Below, one piece after another: positions 55,000 through 64,000 of a stretch of 64,000 bases of DNA (position 1 is its first letter; the number at the start of each line of letters is the position of its first letter). A program made the translations under genes and the position numbers. The notes beneath the pieces were generated by a model. The model did not search any database and was not told the DNA's origin. It saw nothing but the letters and a program-made list of their open reading frames with translations. The DNA comes from Litoditis marina (taxonomy: Eukaryota > Nematoda > Chromadorea > Rhabditida > Rhabditidae). Location of the stretch: NCBI GenBank assembly GCA_964036275.1, contig OZ038434.1, forward strand, positions 30,962,947-31,026,946, read 5' to 3'.

Positions 55000-57816
55000 T
55001 TATTCAAAGGGTGAGGCTAGTTGAAGTAAATCAAGAATATTCTCTTTTCTGATAAGTTTGCGGAAGGCATCGGACGTACTAAGACAGGTTAAATGTGGTG
55101 GTAGTTTTGGGTACCACTTAGCAACCCGAATAAAAAAAGCATTTTCATTGGTCATAGTACTGTACCTAGGGATATCAAATGAAAAACCATTGCGATTATA
55201 CGTGTTGCCACGCTCACCACAAGGACGGAACGAAAAATATTTACTCACCTCCATCTGTACCTCTTTTTTCAAAATTCTGTGAAGCAATACCAAATCTTGC
55301 TTAATACGTCGTTCAAACAGGGTTTCAAGACCAAGAAACTTGATCCTATCTCTGTAACTTACCCTACCGTCTGCCAATCTGCACCTACCGTACACAATTC
55401 TTGAAAAAATACGCTGAACCTTCTCTATATTACGTATATCACCTAGTTTATGAGGAGACCAGACAGATGAGCAGTAATCAAGGTATGGCAAAACGTAGCA
55501 TTTGAAACACCTAACAAACAAAATTGCATCATTTTGGTGCAATATTCTGAATATTGTGAACATTTTACCTAGTGCCTTCCTGATAACTATAGATAGATCA
55601 AACAAATTACGAGCATTGGTCACCAAATGGACTCCAAGATCACGAGCTTTCTCTGTGGTTTCAATTACATCTCCATTCTCAAATGTATAGAAAATTGGAT
55701 TCGGACAGGTACTCATCATGAAACACTTAGAATGAGAAATCGTGAGTTGCCAGTCTAAGCAAAACTTCTCGAGACTTTTGAGGGCTACAATGAGCTCATT
55801 TCTGCTATCGTTCTCAGATGTGTAAGTACATGACAATTTTATGTCATCAGCAAATGTATATAGCGACACATGGTTTGGCAGGTGCAAGCTTTTGGGTAGG
55901 TCAGAAAGGTATATTATGAAAAGAATCGGACCCAGTACAGATCCCTGTGGAACACCACTATTGGCAGTATAGAATGATGACAATTCTGATCCGAACGTAA
56001 CAGCAAACTGTCTTTCAACCAAAAAAGAACGCATCCAGTTCAACCGAACACCTCTGAATCCTAAGCACTCCATTTTGAAGAGCAATTTTTCGTGTGAAAC
56101 TTTATCAAAAGCTTTAGCCAAATCAGTGTAAATTGTGTCACACCATCCCTTATTTGCTTGAGCTTTGTTTCGTTCAAACATGAATTCCAAAAGTTGTATC
56201 TCACAATTTTTCTCAGCCACAAAACCATACTGAGATGGGGGAATCAACTTGAACCGGTTTATCCACTCTCTGATTCTCACGCACAGTAGTTTTTCCATTG
56301 CTTTTGAAGTACCACAATTAATAGAAATGGGTCGATAGTGAGACACTAAAGTTGGAGATGCAATTTTAGGTACAGGCGTAACAATTGAGTATTTCCACAT
56401 AGTAGGAACAGTACCGTCCAATATTGACACATTATAAATGATTGACAATGGCTCAGAGAGCTCTCTAGCGCATTTTTTCAGAAAAAATTGTGGTATGTTG
56501 TCCAGACTTGTAGAACATGAGTTATTCAATTTCTTCAAACATTGCTCAACTTCGTAAGGATAGAAAGTAGGTGTTGAAATACAACTTTGCAGCTTTTCAA
56601 CTACTGGAGGAGCATGCCCATTATCTTTTTCATAGACTGTTTCGAAATATTTGGCTACACCCTCAGCTTTACGTAAGTTGTCATATAAGTAGTTTCCACC
56701 CAAGTCAGATAGTGACTTGCAAAGCGTTCTCGATGATGTACGTGATTTGATGTACGCATGCAAATTTTTGTTTAACATGTTACCAAATAATTTCTTCTCT
56801 CTATTCCGCAAAAATTTCTCAATGAGCTTTGAAATCTTCATACTAAGTTTCTTGAATTTGTTACAGTTATCTCCAATACTTACTATCGCATAAAGTTGCT
56901 CTCGTTCACGTAGAAGGTTTTGGATGTAGAACGGGTACTTTTCAAATGGAGACCTGGTTTGTTTTAATGGCACAGTAGTTCCGAAAATTGAGTAAAGAAT
57001 TCTACAAAAAATCGAATACATATCATCAACTGTGGGATGAGTGAAAAATACATTGAACCAATCCACTGCAATAAGTTTTTGCCTAATAACATCATAGTTC
57101 GCTTTTCTGAAATCAGGCTTTGGCACAATAGTTTCTAGTAAAGTGGACATTTCAATGTGGAATTTAACAATACTGTGATCACAATTTGATAGTCCCGATG
57201 TTACCTCAACGTTACTAACTGAGCTAGCTTCTGAAATGACCAAATCTAAAATATTTTCACCCCGTGTAGGAGTTTTAACATGCTGCATAAGATTCATACT
57301 AGTTATTGAATTGAGAAATTCGTTCTCTGGATTTCCAGAACATGATTGACCTACCCAATCAATGTTATAGTTAAAATCACCACAAAGAACTACAGTATGA
57401 GGGACGGACAGTAAATCGCAAATTTGGCTGTTTACTTCAGAGTTTTCCAAAGCAGTCAGGTTGGGTGGACGATAAACACAAAGTAAACGCATTTTCGCCA
57501 AGTTGTGCGTATCATAAACATCAATGCAAACTGAATTTGCCTTTGAATTTTGGGCGTAAACAATGGTTTCAAATTGCAAAAAGTCTCTTAGAAATATTGC
57601 TACACCACCACCGCGACCTTTTCGGTCATTTCTCAGTACTAAATAAGGAAGACAACCTACAATTTCGCTATCACTGATGTTGCTATTCAACCAAGTTTTA
57701 GTACAACACACAATACTTGGCTTATTCTCACTCAAATAAACTCTAAATTCGTCAATTTTGTTCACAATGCTACGACAGTTCAGAAGTGCACAATGTAATG
57801 AATCTGAACTAGGCAA
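55000..57816 (-). CDS. LINE ORF2: AP endonuclease and reverse transcriptase
   Basis: 938 codons, uninterrupted. N-terminal AP-type endonuclease: LNCRSIVNK, then CTKTWL where TETWL is expected, GDFNYNIDW, and the closing CDHSIV. Reverse transcriptase: HYRPISINCGTSKAMEKLL, AFDKVSHEKLL, NSGVPQGSVLGPILF and the catalytic YTFADDIKLS. The endonuclease glutamate is encoded AAA, one G-to-A change from GAA, and in related enzymes that residue binds the metal ion. So the reading frame is open but the nick-making step is probably impaired. No C-terminal RNase H is evident. The product would nick target DNA and reverse-transcribe the LINE RNA in place. Confidence 0.92.
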   Translation of the reverse strand: MPSSDSLHCALLNCRSIVNKIDEFRVYLSENKPSIVCCTKTWLNSNISDSEIVGCLPYLVLRNDRKGRGGGVAIFLRDFLQFETIVYAQNSKANSVCIDVYDTHNLAKMRLLCVYRPPNLTALENSEVNSQICDLLSVPHTVVLCGDFNYNIDWVGQSCSGNPENEFLNSITSMNLMQHVKTPTRGENILDLVISEASSVSNVEVTSGLSNCDHSIVKFHIEMSTLLETIVPKPDFRKANYDVIRQKLIAVDWFNVFFTHPTVDDMYSIFCRILYSIFGTTVPLKQTRSPFEKYPFYIQNLLREREQLYAIVSIGDNCNKFKKLSMKISKLIEKFLRNREKKLFGNMLNKNLHAYIKSRTSSRTLCKSLSDLGGNYLYDNLRKAEGVAKYFETVYEKDNGHAPPVVEKLQSCISTPTFYPYEVEQCLKKLNNSCSTSLDNIPQFFLKKCARELSEPLSIIYNVSILDGTVPTMWKYSIVTPVPKIASPTLVSHYRPISINCGTSKAMEKLLCVRIREWINRFKLIPPSQYGFVAEKNCEIQLLEFMFERNKAQANKGWCDTIYTDLAKAFDKVSHEKLLFKMECLGFRGVRLNWMRSFLVERQFAVTFGSELSSFYTANSGVPQGSVLGPILFIIYLSDLPKSLHLPNHVSLYTFADDIKLSCTYTSENDSRNELIVALKSLEKFCLDWQLTISHSKCFMMSTCPNPIFYTFENGDVIETTEKARDLGVHLVTNARNLFDLSIVIRKALGKMFTIFRILHQNDAILFVRCFKCYVLPYLDYCSSVWSPHKLGDIRNIEKVQRIFSRIVYGRCRLADGRVSYRDRIKFLGLETLFERRIKQDLVLLHRILKKEVQMEVSKYFSFRPCGERGNTYNRNGFSFDIPRYSTMTNENAFFIRVAKWYPKLPPHLTCLSTSDAFRKLIRKENILDLLQLASPFE

Positions 57817-57824
57817 CTTATCAT

Positions 57825-58778
57825 TCAGTTTCCCTGAGTGATAGTAGATTGGGAATCGGTAGAAGGATTTGCCGGTTGCGTGACGGTTTTATTGTTATCA
57901 ACAACAGTTTCATCTACTACAGAGTCAGACTCATTTGCATTCGGCACTTGCTTTACCACGTCGGCGGCTTCATTTTCTTTTGCGTCGGTTGCATCTTGGT
58001 TGTCTGCAGCTGAGTTTACAGGTTTACGGCGGCGACGTGTTATATCTTGGTCAGAGAATCGCGAAACAGGGACATCAGTCGAAACATCCTTGAATTTTGT
58101 GGCCTCTAGCAAGGCGATAACATTGGTCCCATCAGCAAATTTGACTTTGTTTCGATACAACACCTGACGATAAATATGCAAACGATCCGAAGGAAAAGCC
58201 GATTTCATTGCACGTTTCAACTGCACGAGATTCCGCAGAACTTTTCTTCCTTCCATGGTCAGAGACTCTCGCACATAGATACCCTTGGTTGTAGCGTTGG
58301 AAAACAGTAAATGGGCCTGGCTGACAGCAGCATGAGCAATATGGCTCGATGGGAAAATAACCTTAGTGAGACGAGTGACATTGGGAGTATAGGATCCCAT
58401 ACGGAATGTAGTAACAGGGGGCGAATTTATGTTGAGAACCTTGAGAATGTTCCAGAGATTATTGTCGTCCTGTTCTCGACCAGCTTTGCCAAATTGTTCA
58501 GGTTCAGGGATACCCGATATTACAATACTTCTGCGTCGCTCTTCTTCTTTTTCGGGTGACAAAGGTACAATAATTTCAGGAATATGGTCACTTCCAGGCG
58601 CTTGTTGAGTCCGTTGATCCGAGTTGTGATCTTGATCACTCGTTTTATCAATCATTACCGAAAGGCCAACAACGATTTGCAACATGAGACCGGAAGGAAT
58701 TTGTTTCGCTATTTCAAACCGTTTGTCTCGATCTGGAGTAGACAACAACGCAGATACAAACTTATCATATTGAGACAT
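57825..58778 (-). CDS. LINE ORF1: RNA-binding protein
   Basis: 317 codons, starting MSQYDKFVSALL. A middle region, SIVISGIPEPEQ...FRMGSYTPNVTRL...VRESLTMEGRK, has the RRM-like layout common to ORF1 proteins of Jockey/CR1-type LINEs, which coat the element RNA. It has a lysine/arginine-rich segment (RRRRKPVNS) and an acidic, Asn/Thr-rich tail. No CCHC zinc knuckle is seen. It ends 8 bases before ORF2, so ORF2 may be made by re-initiation. Confidence 0.85.
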   Translation of the reverse strand: MSQYDKFVSALLSTPDRDKRFEIAKQIPSGLMLQIVVGLSVMIDKTSDQDHNSDQRTQQAPGSDHIPEIIVPLSPEKEEERRRSIVISGIPEPEQFGKAGREQDDNNLWNILKVLNINSPPVTTFRMGSYTPNVTRLTKVIFPSSHIAHAAVSQAHLLFSNATTKGIYVRESLTMEGRKVLRNLVQLKRAMKSAFPSDRLHIYRQVLYRNKVKFADGTNVIALLEATKFKDVSTDVPVSRFSDQDITRRRRKPVNSAADNQDATDAKENEAADVVKQVPNANESDSVVDETVVDNNKTVTQPANPSTDSQSTITQGN

Positions 58779-58924
58779 TTGTAGGTATACGAGAGAAAGA
58801 AATGAAAACCAACCTGCTTCCGCGCGCGCAGAATGAGAATGACTTGGATCCTATCTCCCAATGGTTCAGCGAATATTTCAAACCAAACCGCTTACAGAAT
58901 ATAACAGCGTTTTATTGTGTTGAA

Positions 58925-59001
58925 TTTATTGGAAAAACGTGGAATTGACGGACCAAACTGCGAGTCAGTTTGGTCCGTCAATTCCACGTTTTTCCAATAA
59001 A
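58925..59001. repeat. Perfect 36-bp hairpin with 5-base loop
   Basis: Arms 58925-58960 and 58966-59001 are exact complements (TTTATTGGAAAAACGTGGAA...), loop CGAGT. The stem would give a fully paired RNA of near small-RNA precursor size. It lies 65 bases beyond the LINE 5' end. Confidence 0.9.
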
Positions 59002-59448
59002 TAAACGAGAACACTAGAGCTGAGAACGACTCGATATCTTCACGGAAGGCTGATTAAAGGCAATCATACGTAATTTCAGATTGATTCGCAATGAAACGTC
59101 CAACGAATACAATTGGGGTACACATATTTATTGTTTCAACATTTCACATCAATCAATCAAAGATCGAACTGACATCAAGCAACGGTTTATTGAAGGCAAG
59201 CTAGTTTCTTTACAACGCGGCCATCCAATTGCCACTCTCCATCGACACATTGTATTAAGGTTGCCAAGAATTCCTGACACTGTGGGTATTCCTCGGAGGA
59301 TAACGAGACGAGCATCTTCCAGCACACTGCGCCAAACCCACAATCTCAAATTGAAACCGATTATTATAGAATCAACCAATGTACAAAAAAAAGCTCAGAT
59401 TGCTACGAACACGACTGATACCCTCAAAATTCGTCGCGATGCTAACAA

Positions 59449-60032
59449 AATTTGTCTAAAAAAACGATGTAAAGTGAGAGACGATTAGCTTTTGAGATTG
59501 AACTGCATGGAATATAGAAAAGGAGGACAATAACTCAAGAGGGAAATAAAAAATGTAATCTCGCAATTTTCATGGGTCAAAAACATTTTGTTTTTCAGTG
59601 AAAAAAACTTGCAGCAGACAATTAGATGAAACGTCCTAATATGATTATCACCATTGATTCGAAAATGATAACAGAACAGAGTACACTATATGTTTCTTGA
59701 ATATTCATGTAAAGTTAGCATTCTAATAGCCTAAGTGTGCACTTTGTCGTTTCACGTTTCCGAGTTCTGCTGTGTTTAACATGTTTCACGTGACTGTGCG
59801 ATAGACTGACGGTGTAGCTGATTTTTGTTTCAGATACGTTTTTAGTGTAAGCGGACTTTTCTAAAAGCTTTAGCATATATTTTTTGAATCAGTCTGTCAG
59901 GATGATCATGAAAATTGCGAGATTAGATTTTTTATTTCCCTCTTGAGTTATTGTCCTCCTTTTCTATATTCCATGCAGTTCAATCTCAAAAGCTAATCGT
60001 CTCTCACTTTACATCGTTTTTTTAGACAAATT
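59449..60032. mobile_element. Foldback with 126-bp arms and a nested M3 element
   Basis: Arms 59449-59574 and 59907-60032 are near-identical inverted copies. The spacer holds an M3 element (59690-59820: CATGTTTCACGTGACTGTGC), so M3 inserted into an existing foldback or is part of its core. The frame 59081-59488 to its left matches nothing I know. Confidence 0.8.
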
Positions 60033-60162
60033 GTCCTCATTTTCTATATTTCCGAAGGAAATAATGAATCAATAGATAGGAAATAATGAGCATCTAATCA
60101 ATTATTATTAAACTTTTTTCAACGTAACAATGAATACTAAGTTGATTTGCAGAACATAAACT

Positions 60163-60462
60163 GCGTTAGAACTCTGGTTAGTAAGCATTCTCTCAGAAAC
60201 CGTGATCAATCCTTGATTTCGGGCAGCGCACGTGTGGCGCCGTCCATTTTTTCTTCTTTCGTGACGATTTGGCTCAGTCGGCAGAGCAGCGTACTACAGT
60301 TCAGTAGGCCGAGGGTTCGAATCCTTTCACGGACAGCATTTTTGTTTTTGTTCGATTAACCTTTTTATGTAGTCAGGATCTCTACGGATTAACACAATTG
60401 CTTTTCCAATATATTTTAATCTATTCACACACGCTGGGTTGATGCTTTAAAAACAAAAACTG
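60163..60462 (+). repeat. tRNA-like unit, first of a tandem pair
   Basis: About 300 bp with a tRNA-like core at 60262-60337: A box TTGGCTCAGTCGG, a paired D stem GCTC/GAGC, and a perfect B box GGTTCGAATCC at 60314-60324. The acceptor and anticodon stems do not pair, so it is not a working tRNA, but both Pol III promoter boxes are kept. TTTTTGTTTTTG follows as a possible terminator. Confidence 0.7.
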
Positions 60463-60720
60463 CGTTACGAGTTTGGTTAGTAAGCCTTCTCTCAGAAACC
60501 GTGATCAATCCTTGATTTCGGGCAGCGCACGTGTGGCGCCGTCCATTTCTTCACTCTTCGTGGCTATTTGGCTCAGTCGGCAGAGCAGCGCACTACAGTC
60601 CAGTCCGCCGAGGGTTCGAATCCTTTCACGGACAGCATTTTTGTTTTTGTTCGATTAACCTTTTTATGGAGTCAGGATCTCTACAGATTAACCTAATTGC
60701 TTATTCAACATACTTTAATC
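60463..60720 (+). repeat. tRNA-like unit, second of a tandem pair
   Basis: Direct repeat of the first unit, offset 299 or 300 bases. A box GGCTCAGTCGGCAGAGCAGC and B box GGTTCGAATCC are unchanged while the anticodon arm differs most (ACAGTCCAGTCCGCC). The upstream AAACCGTGATCAATCC...TGTGGCGCCGTCC block is fully kept. Confidence 0.7.
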
Positions 60721-60934
60721 TACTCCAACTACCAAAAAACAAAACAACAGCTCACTTCGCACACTCCGCACATCTAGAAGTGATCGTGAAAGCAGCTGAA
60801 TGCAATGTTTGCAAGGCGATAAAATGGCTCATTTTCAACCGATTGGTCCAAGATTTCAGATTTACACATAACTCTGCTGTTTCTAACTATATTCCAAATT
60901 TCAGACGAGTCGGTTAAATTCGTCGGTTTTGCGG

Positions 60935-61024
60935 CCGCCGCGCCACGCCGCGCCACGCCGCGCCGCGCCACGCCGCGCCACGCCGCGCCACGCCGCGCCG
61001 CGCCACGCCGCGCCACGCGGCCGC
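60935..61024. repeat. GC-rich tandem repeat bounded by NotI sites
   Basis: Units CGCCGCGCCA and CGCCGCGCCG alternate for about 90 bases, with GCGGCCGC at both ends (60932 and 61017). Nearly pure GC in a region of about 38 percent GC. Inside one of the AATTTCAG..GTCGGTT-type dispersed repeats. Confidence 0.85.
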
Positions 61025-61222
61025 CGTCGGAAGACATTTTTGCGAGACGATATTCAGCATAACTGTAGATCACTGGTCGCACATTAAATATCGAATAGCT
61101 CAATGATAAAGCCTTTCCTCCTCTATCTCTTTCCATCAAAATCTCAAAAATCCGTTCAGGAGTTTTTGAGAAAATGGCATAAAACCACTTTTGAAAGTCC
61201 GCAATGTTGTGATCAAAAACTA

Positions 61223-61252
61223 ATCTGCGCAGCGCTTCGCGCTGCGCGCGAT
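61223..61252. repeat. GCGCTTCGCGC palindrome next to a stop codon
   Basis: CTGCGCAGCGCTTCGCGCTG, then CGCGCGAT, ends six bases from the stop codon of the small secreted protein gene. Same palindrome as at 13260, 29465 and 30720. A hairpin here would lie at the start of the 3' untranslated region. Confidence 0.6.
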
Positions 61253-61258
61253 ATTTCA

Positions 61259-62504
61259 TCAGTGGATTGAGAAGGAAAACGTGCCAGTGAAAGGAAGACC
61301 TTCCGCATCTGCATCAATTATTAAAGTTTCCGCGATTTTCTCGTCAGTGTTTTCCCCGCAATCGGTCATCGTGTCGTTGATAATGGCTGGACGAGGCCCA
61401 CATCCGCAGTTCTCTGAAATCGAAACCGTTTTAAACTCGTCCTGGTGTTGGCTGAATGGCGACTTCATGTCCATTCCAGCACTGTTCCTTTGCGCTGTGG
61501 TCCTTCCTCGTTCAACCCGTGTCAAATACAGGAGCGACTTGAATGAATATTTGAATATTGTTCCGTGAAATGTTTGTACTGAGGTCGAATGAGATAAGAA
61601 CCTAGGGCCTAACTGTAGAGACGCTGCCACAAAAAGGAATGGTGGCTCAATTTGAAAATATTCTTTTCTGACTATTTAGCGGTAGAGCACAAGTTGCAGT
61701 TATATTGTGTATTCATTACAGTGAGCTCTCCCACTGTTCAAAGCTCCAATAACATTGTCCAGCAGTAAAGGATTTCATTCACTTTAAAATCTCTACATAC
61801 TGACGCAGTTGTGTCTTAGCTAGCACAAATTTCCATGTTGTTGGACTTCAATTTCTCGATGGACTCGTGTTTTGTTGACATTCTGCAGGTACTGGCGTTC
61901 AGAGTACGTATGCTAGAAGATCCCGGCACTTCCATCCCATCCTGCGTCTCTCGCTCTGCTTCACTATTTCTCGTCTCTAACATCCCGGCGGGATGTAAGA
62001 GCAGAGAAGTAGCGTACGTTCGAGGAGACGTAGGATGGGATGGAGATGGCGTGATCTTCTAGCATACGTACTCTGTTTGAGATGGCAGACGACGACTTTG
62101 AACTCTTCAACAGTAACTATATCTGGTCCTCGAAACCTATTGGAACGTCCTATTTAATTGAGTTTTCTTAGTTAATCAAGTAGATGTCTTCCTAGACTCA
62201 TCGTGTGAGATCTCATCGGACGACAACTTTGCAATTTACACCGAAAATGTTGCTTTTTTATTGATTTTTTCAGTTGGACTCGACGCGAAAACGCACAATT
62301 TCCAGTTTGGGTACATTTATGTTGCATTTTAGATTCCGAGACGGGTTGACCACAAAAGGACAAAATGTCACTTGCATACTCTAGAGTGTATGTAGATAAA
62401 ACTACAACTCCGATATTTAAGCCTCTCTACTTACCACGTTGATGATGCGGGCATGCAGTGCTGGCGACGACCAGCAGAGAAAGGCAGACGAGGACAATTC
62501 TCAT
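61259..62504 (-). CDS. Small secreted protein, 74 residues
   Basis: Two exons: 62435-62504 and 61259-61413. The ATG follows TTTCAG plus one base, fitting trans-splicing. Exon 1 encodes a classic signal peptide, MRIVLVCLSLLVVASTA, then CPHHQR and a GTAAGT donor in phase 1; exon 2 starts after GATTTCAG in the matching phase. The mature part has the Cys-rich segment NCGCGPRP, a further Cys, a possible N-glycosylation site (NDT) and an acidic stretch before GLPFTGTFSFSIH. I do not recognise the family. The 1-kb intron holds a foldback; additional small exons in the same phase cannot be excluded. Confidence 0.7.
61901..62074. mobile_element. Foldback element with AGAGTACGTATGCTAGAAGA ends
   Basis: Ends 61901-61922 and 62053-62074 are exact inverted repeats; the inner parts (ATCCCATCCTGCGTCTC and GGAGACGTAGGATGGGAT) also pair. 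About 174 bp, in the intron of the small secreted protein gene. Confidence 0.8.
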
Positions 62505-62639
62505 TCTGAAAGAGAAAACAAAGAGACGAGAATGGGATAAAACCAGAAAAAGAGAACTAAACGATAGATAATGAGTAGATAACAGAAAATAATAGTAAAT
62601 AAACAAAAAATGGAATGGTGAGAGAGAATAGAGTAAGAG

Positions 62640-62705
62640 AGACATGTAGAAACAGAGAGAAACATGAAGAGAGAGAGAGAGAGAGAGAGGGGGGGGGAGA
62701 AACAC

Positions 62706-62746
<41 letters not shown>

Positions 62747-62760
62747 GAGGAAGACATTCA
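62640..62760 (+). repeat. (GA)n, poly-G and (GAAA)n microsatellite
   Basis: GA repeats, a nine-base G run, then about ten GAAA units. Lies upstream of the small secreted protein gene start on the minus strand, so in its promoter region (CT-rich on the coding strand). Confidence 0.9.
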
Positions 62761-62769
62761 GAGAGCGCC

Positions 62770-63850
62770 GTCTCCAGTGAATTCGGTAGTGTGAGCGGCT
62801 CCTCCCGCGCCGACTATTTACATGATTCAAAACAAAAGAAACACGTCTATCGGTCGCCGCAATTACCATTTCACGGAAATTTCCATTCAAATTTTTTATA
62901 CAATAAACTGTCAGATGATCGCCCCACTACATACATATCACGCCACGAATCACCCCAGGATATGAGACCATGTTGTAGTAGTGCTAATTCTGTGCGATCA
63001 GCGAATTCTAGAAGCGAGAGAGCATGGGGATCAATGAGGTCACAGACAGGCCGAGACACGGGTGACTGTGTGAGTTAAGTTCACAATGAAGCTCTTTTCA
63101 AAAAATTCTCCCCCCTTGTTTTTGTTCCAGATTGAGCAAAGCTTTCTTTAGGCAAATCAAATTCAATACTCATTACACTGTTTCCATGTTCCGCTGTCGA
63201 TGAACCTTGGCATATTGTACAGTGTTGGGTTCAAATAAGAAACCCAACTTATCACACAGTTCGTAATAACGGAACGAAAGTGATGCACGTATAGTTCGTT
63301 TCACCAATCGATGACTTTCTACAGTAATCTTTCAAAAATTCAAACGCATTTATCTAGTCAACAAACAGAATTTGAAATTCACTGTTTTGCATCCTTGTAG
63401 TACCCAATGTGGAAAACGAAATCACAAAGTTTAAACTATGTGCAACACCTACAAGATATTATAAATTCACTTAAAAGTTTTATAATCTTACTGTAGAGGG
63501 CTATTGTTTCGTGAAACAGACTATACTTGGGCCAGATTTCAAACTTCCGAAACTGTTTAGCTTGATAAGTTTCCAGCGCATCCGGGTCTTCAATATTCTA
63601 GTACGGACAAGTGAGATGATAATTTATCTTCAAACGAAAAATCGAACAATTAACACAACTCAATCAACCCCACATAAAATATCACACATGAACCTGGTTA
63701 GTCGTTTACCAGTGGAATTGACAAAGAACTCGGTTAAATGAAGACTTCGCCCAAAAATGAAAAAGTACAGTTCGCCCAGGTTATCAAATAAATCATCGAA
63801 CAATTGACATCAATCATTAAGCATTCAATCACATTGGTTTTTCTACTAAA
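62770..63850. other. Right-hand gene-free stretch with an M4 element
   Basis: No coding exon was recognised. The 230-bp element 63291-63524 is nearly identical to 22036-22266. The remainder shows no repeat or gene I recognise. Confidence 0.5.
63291..63524. mobile_element. 230-bp element family M4, second copy
   Basis: Same sequence as 22036-22266 with about a dozen differences, same orientation. Together they define both element ends. Confidence 0.75.
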
Positions 63851-63854
63851 AAGA

Positions 63855-63980
63855 AACCGGCTCCCCAATTCCCCCTCGAACAATAGATCGTGGGCATAGA
63901 ATTCTGTGCTGGACACACTTGGCGAGTTGCGTCGATCACTAGCAGACGGTCTGGACACTGCGGCACGAACTTGCAATTTT
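63855..63980 (-). CDS. Possible exon, unidentified
   Basis: Behind a possible acceptor ATTATAG at about 63981 the minus strand reads SASDRRNSPSVSS, then EFYAHDLLFEGELGSR, up to a possible donor GTTTCT. The final part is weakly reminiscent of the start of a kinase domain, but no glycine loop is seen because the stretch ends there. A second frame is also open. Weak call. Confidence 0.2.
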
Positions 63981-64000
63981 CTATAATGATGTTTATCATT

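Larger units (their letters stand above)
53821..58860 (-). mobile_element. Full-length CR1-like LINE
   Basis: A non-LTR retrotransposon on the minus strand: short 5' leader, ORF1 (57825-58778), 8-base gap, ORF2 (55000-57816), a 1.2-kb 3' untranslated region and a tail of TATTC/TCTAT units after AATAAATC. A microsatellite tail in place of poly-A is typical of CR1-type elements. The 5' end is placed only roughly. A truncated copy of its 3' end lies at 17071-17265. Confidence 0.85.

Noticed and set aside
59081..59488. 135-codon open frame on the plus strand, basic and Thr-rich
   Set aside because: Its end overlaps the arm of the foldback 59449-60032, it has no recognisable domain, and no acceptor or promoter context supports it.
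60774..61259. 161-codon minus-strand frame with an RRGAARRGA repeat
   Set aside because: The repeat is the translation of the GC-rich decamer array and the rest is dispersed repeat; no homology or splice support.
62501..62890. 129-codon minus-strand frame rich in Ser, Leu and Phe
   Set aside because: It reads through the GA/GAAA microsatellites upstream of the secreted protein start.

Overview
The window looks like nuclear DNA from a nematode, most likely a Caenorhabditis-type species. The support is short TTTCAG/TTTTAG splice acceptors, start codons lying directly behind such acceptors (as in spliced-leader trans-splicing), a gene of the nematode-expanded PF03407 (DUF271) glycosyltransferase family, long G/C homopolymers, and introns filled with short inverted-repeat elements. 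Species is not determined. All gene models were built by hand from homology remembered for the families and from splice-phase agreement; nothing was searched.

Layout. (1) 1-13470, minus strand: 3'-truncated gene for an ankyrin-repeat, patatin-type calcium-independent phospholipase A2 (PLA2G6/iPLA2-beta-like); the rest of its catalytic domain lies off the left edge. (2) 15659-26823, minus strand: complete 17-exon FAM114A (NOXP20-like) gene, all phases agreeing, 675 codons. It sits upstream of the phospholipase on the same strand with about 2.2 kb between. (3) 26.8-31 kb: no gene seen; foldback elements, a TGACGTCA-rich tandem array, a SINE. (4) 31-37.3 kb: nest of LTR-retrotransposon remains, with a gag-less, frameshifted Ty3/Gypsy pol. 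(5) 37.3-42.6 kb: no gene seen; repeats only. (6) 42658-46862, plus strand: nine-exon PF03407 glycosyltransferase with an uncertain last junction. (7) 47.2-53.0 kb, minus strand: scattered exons of a glutaminase-like gene that lacks key residues and the C-terminal half of the enzyme domain, with a 1.5 kb satellite of 25-bp units in one intron. (8) 53.8-58.9 kb, minus strand: full-length two-ORF CR1-like LINE, open in both frames but with the endonuclease glutamate changed to lysine. (9) 58.9-61.2 kb: a 36-bp perfect hairpin, a foldback with a nested element, two tandem tRNA-like units, a GC-rich NotI-bounded repeat. (10) 61259-62504, minus strand: small secreted protein of 74 residues. The right edge holds one doubtful exon.

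The most unusual material is in the gene structure and the repeats: partial copies of exon ends together with their splice donors lying in the next intron, for several exons of two genes; two exons whose splice donor lies in the terminal repeat of the same MITE family; a tRNA-derived SINE family with a filled and an empty copy of the same flanking repeat; and strong excess of the palindrome TGACGTCA, also inside coding exons. The host genes look like ordinary housekeeping functions (lipid hydrolysis, Golgi/vesicle-linked FAM114, glycosylation) and do not form an obvious pathway.
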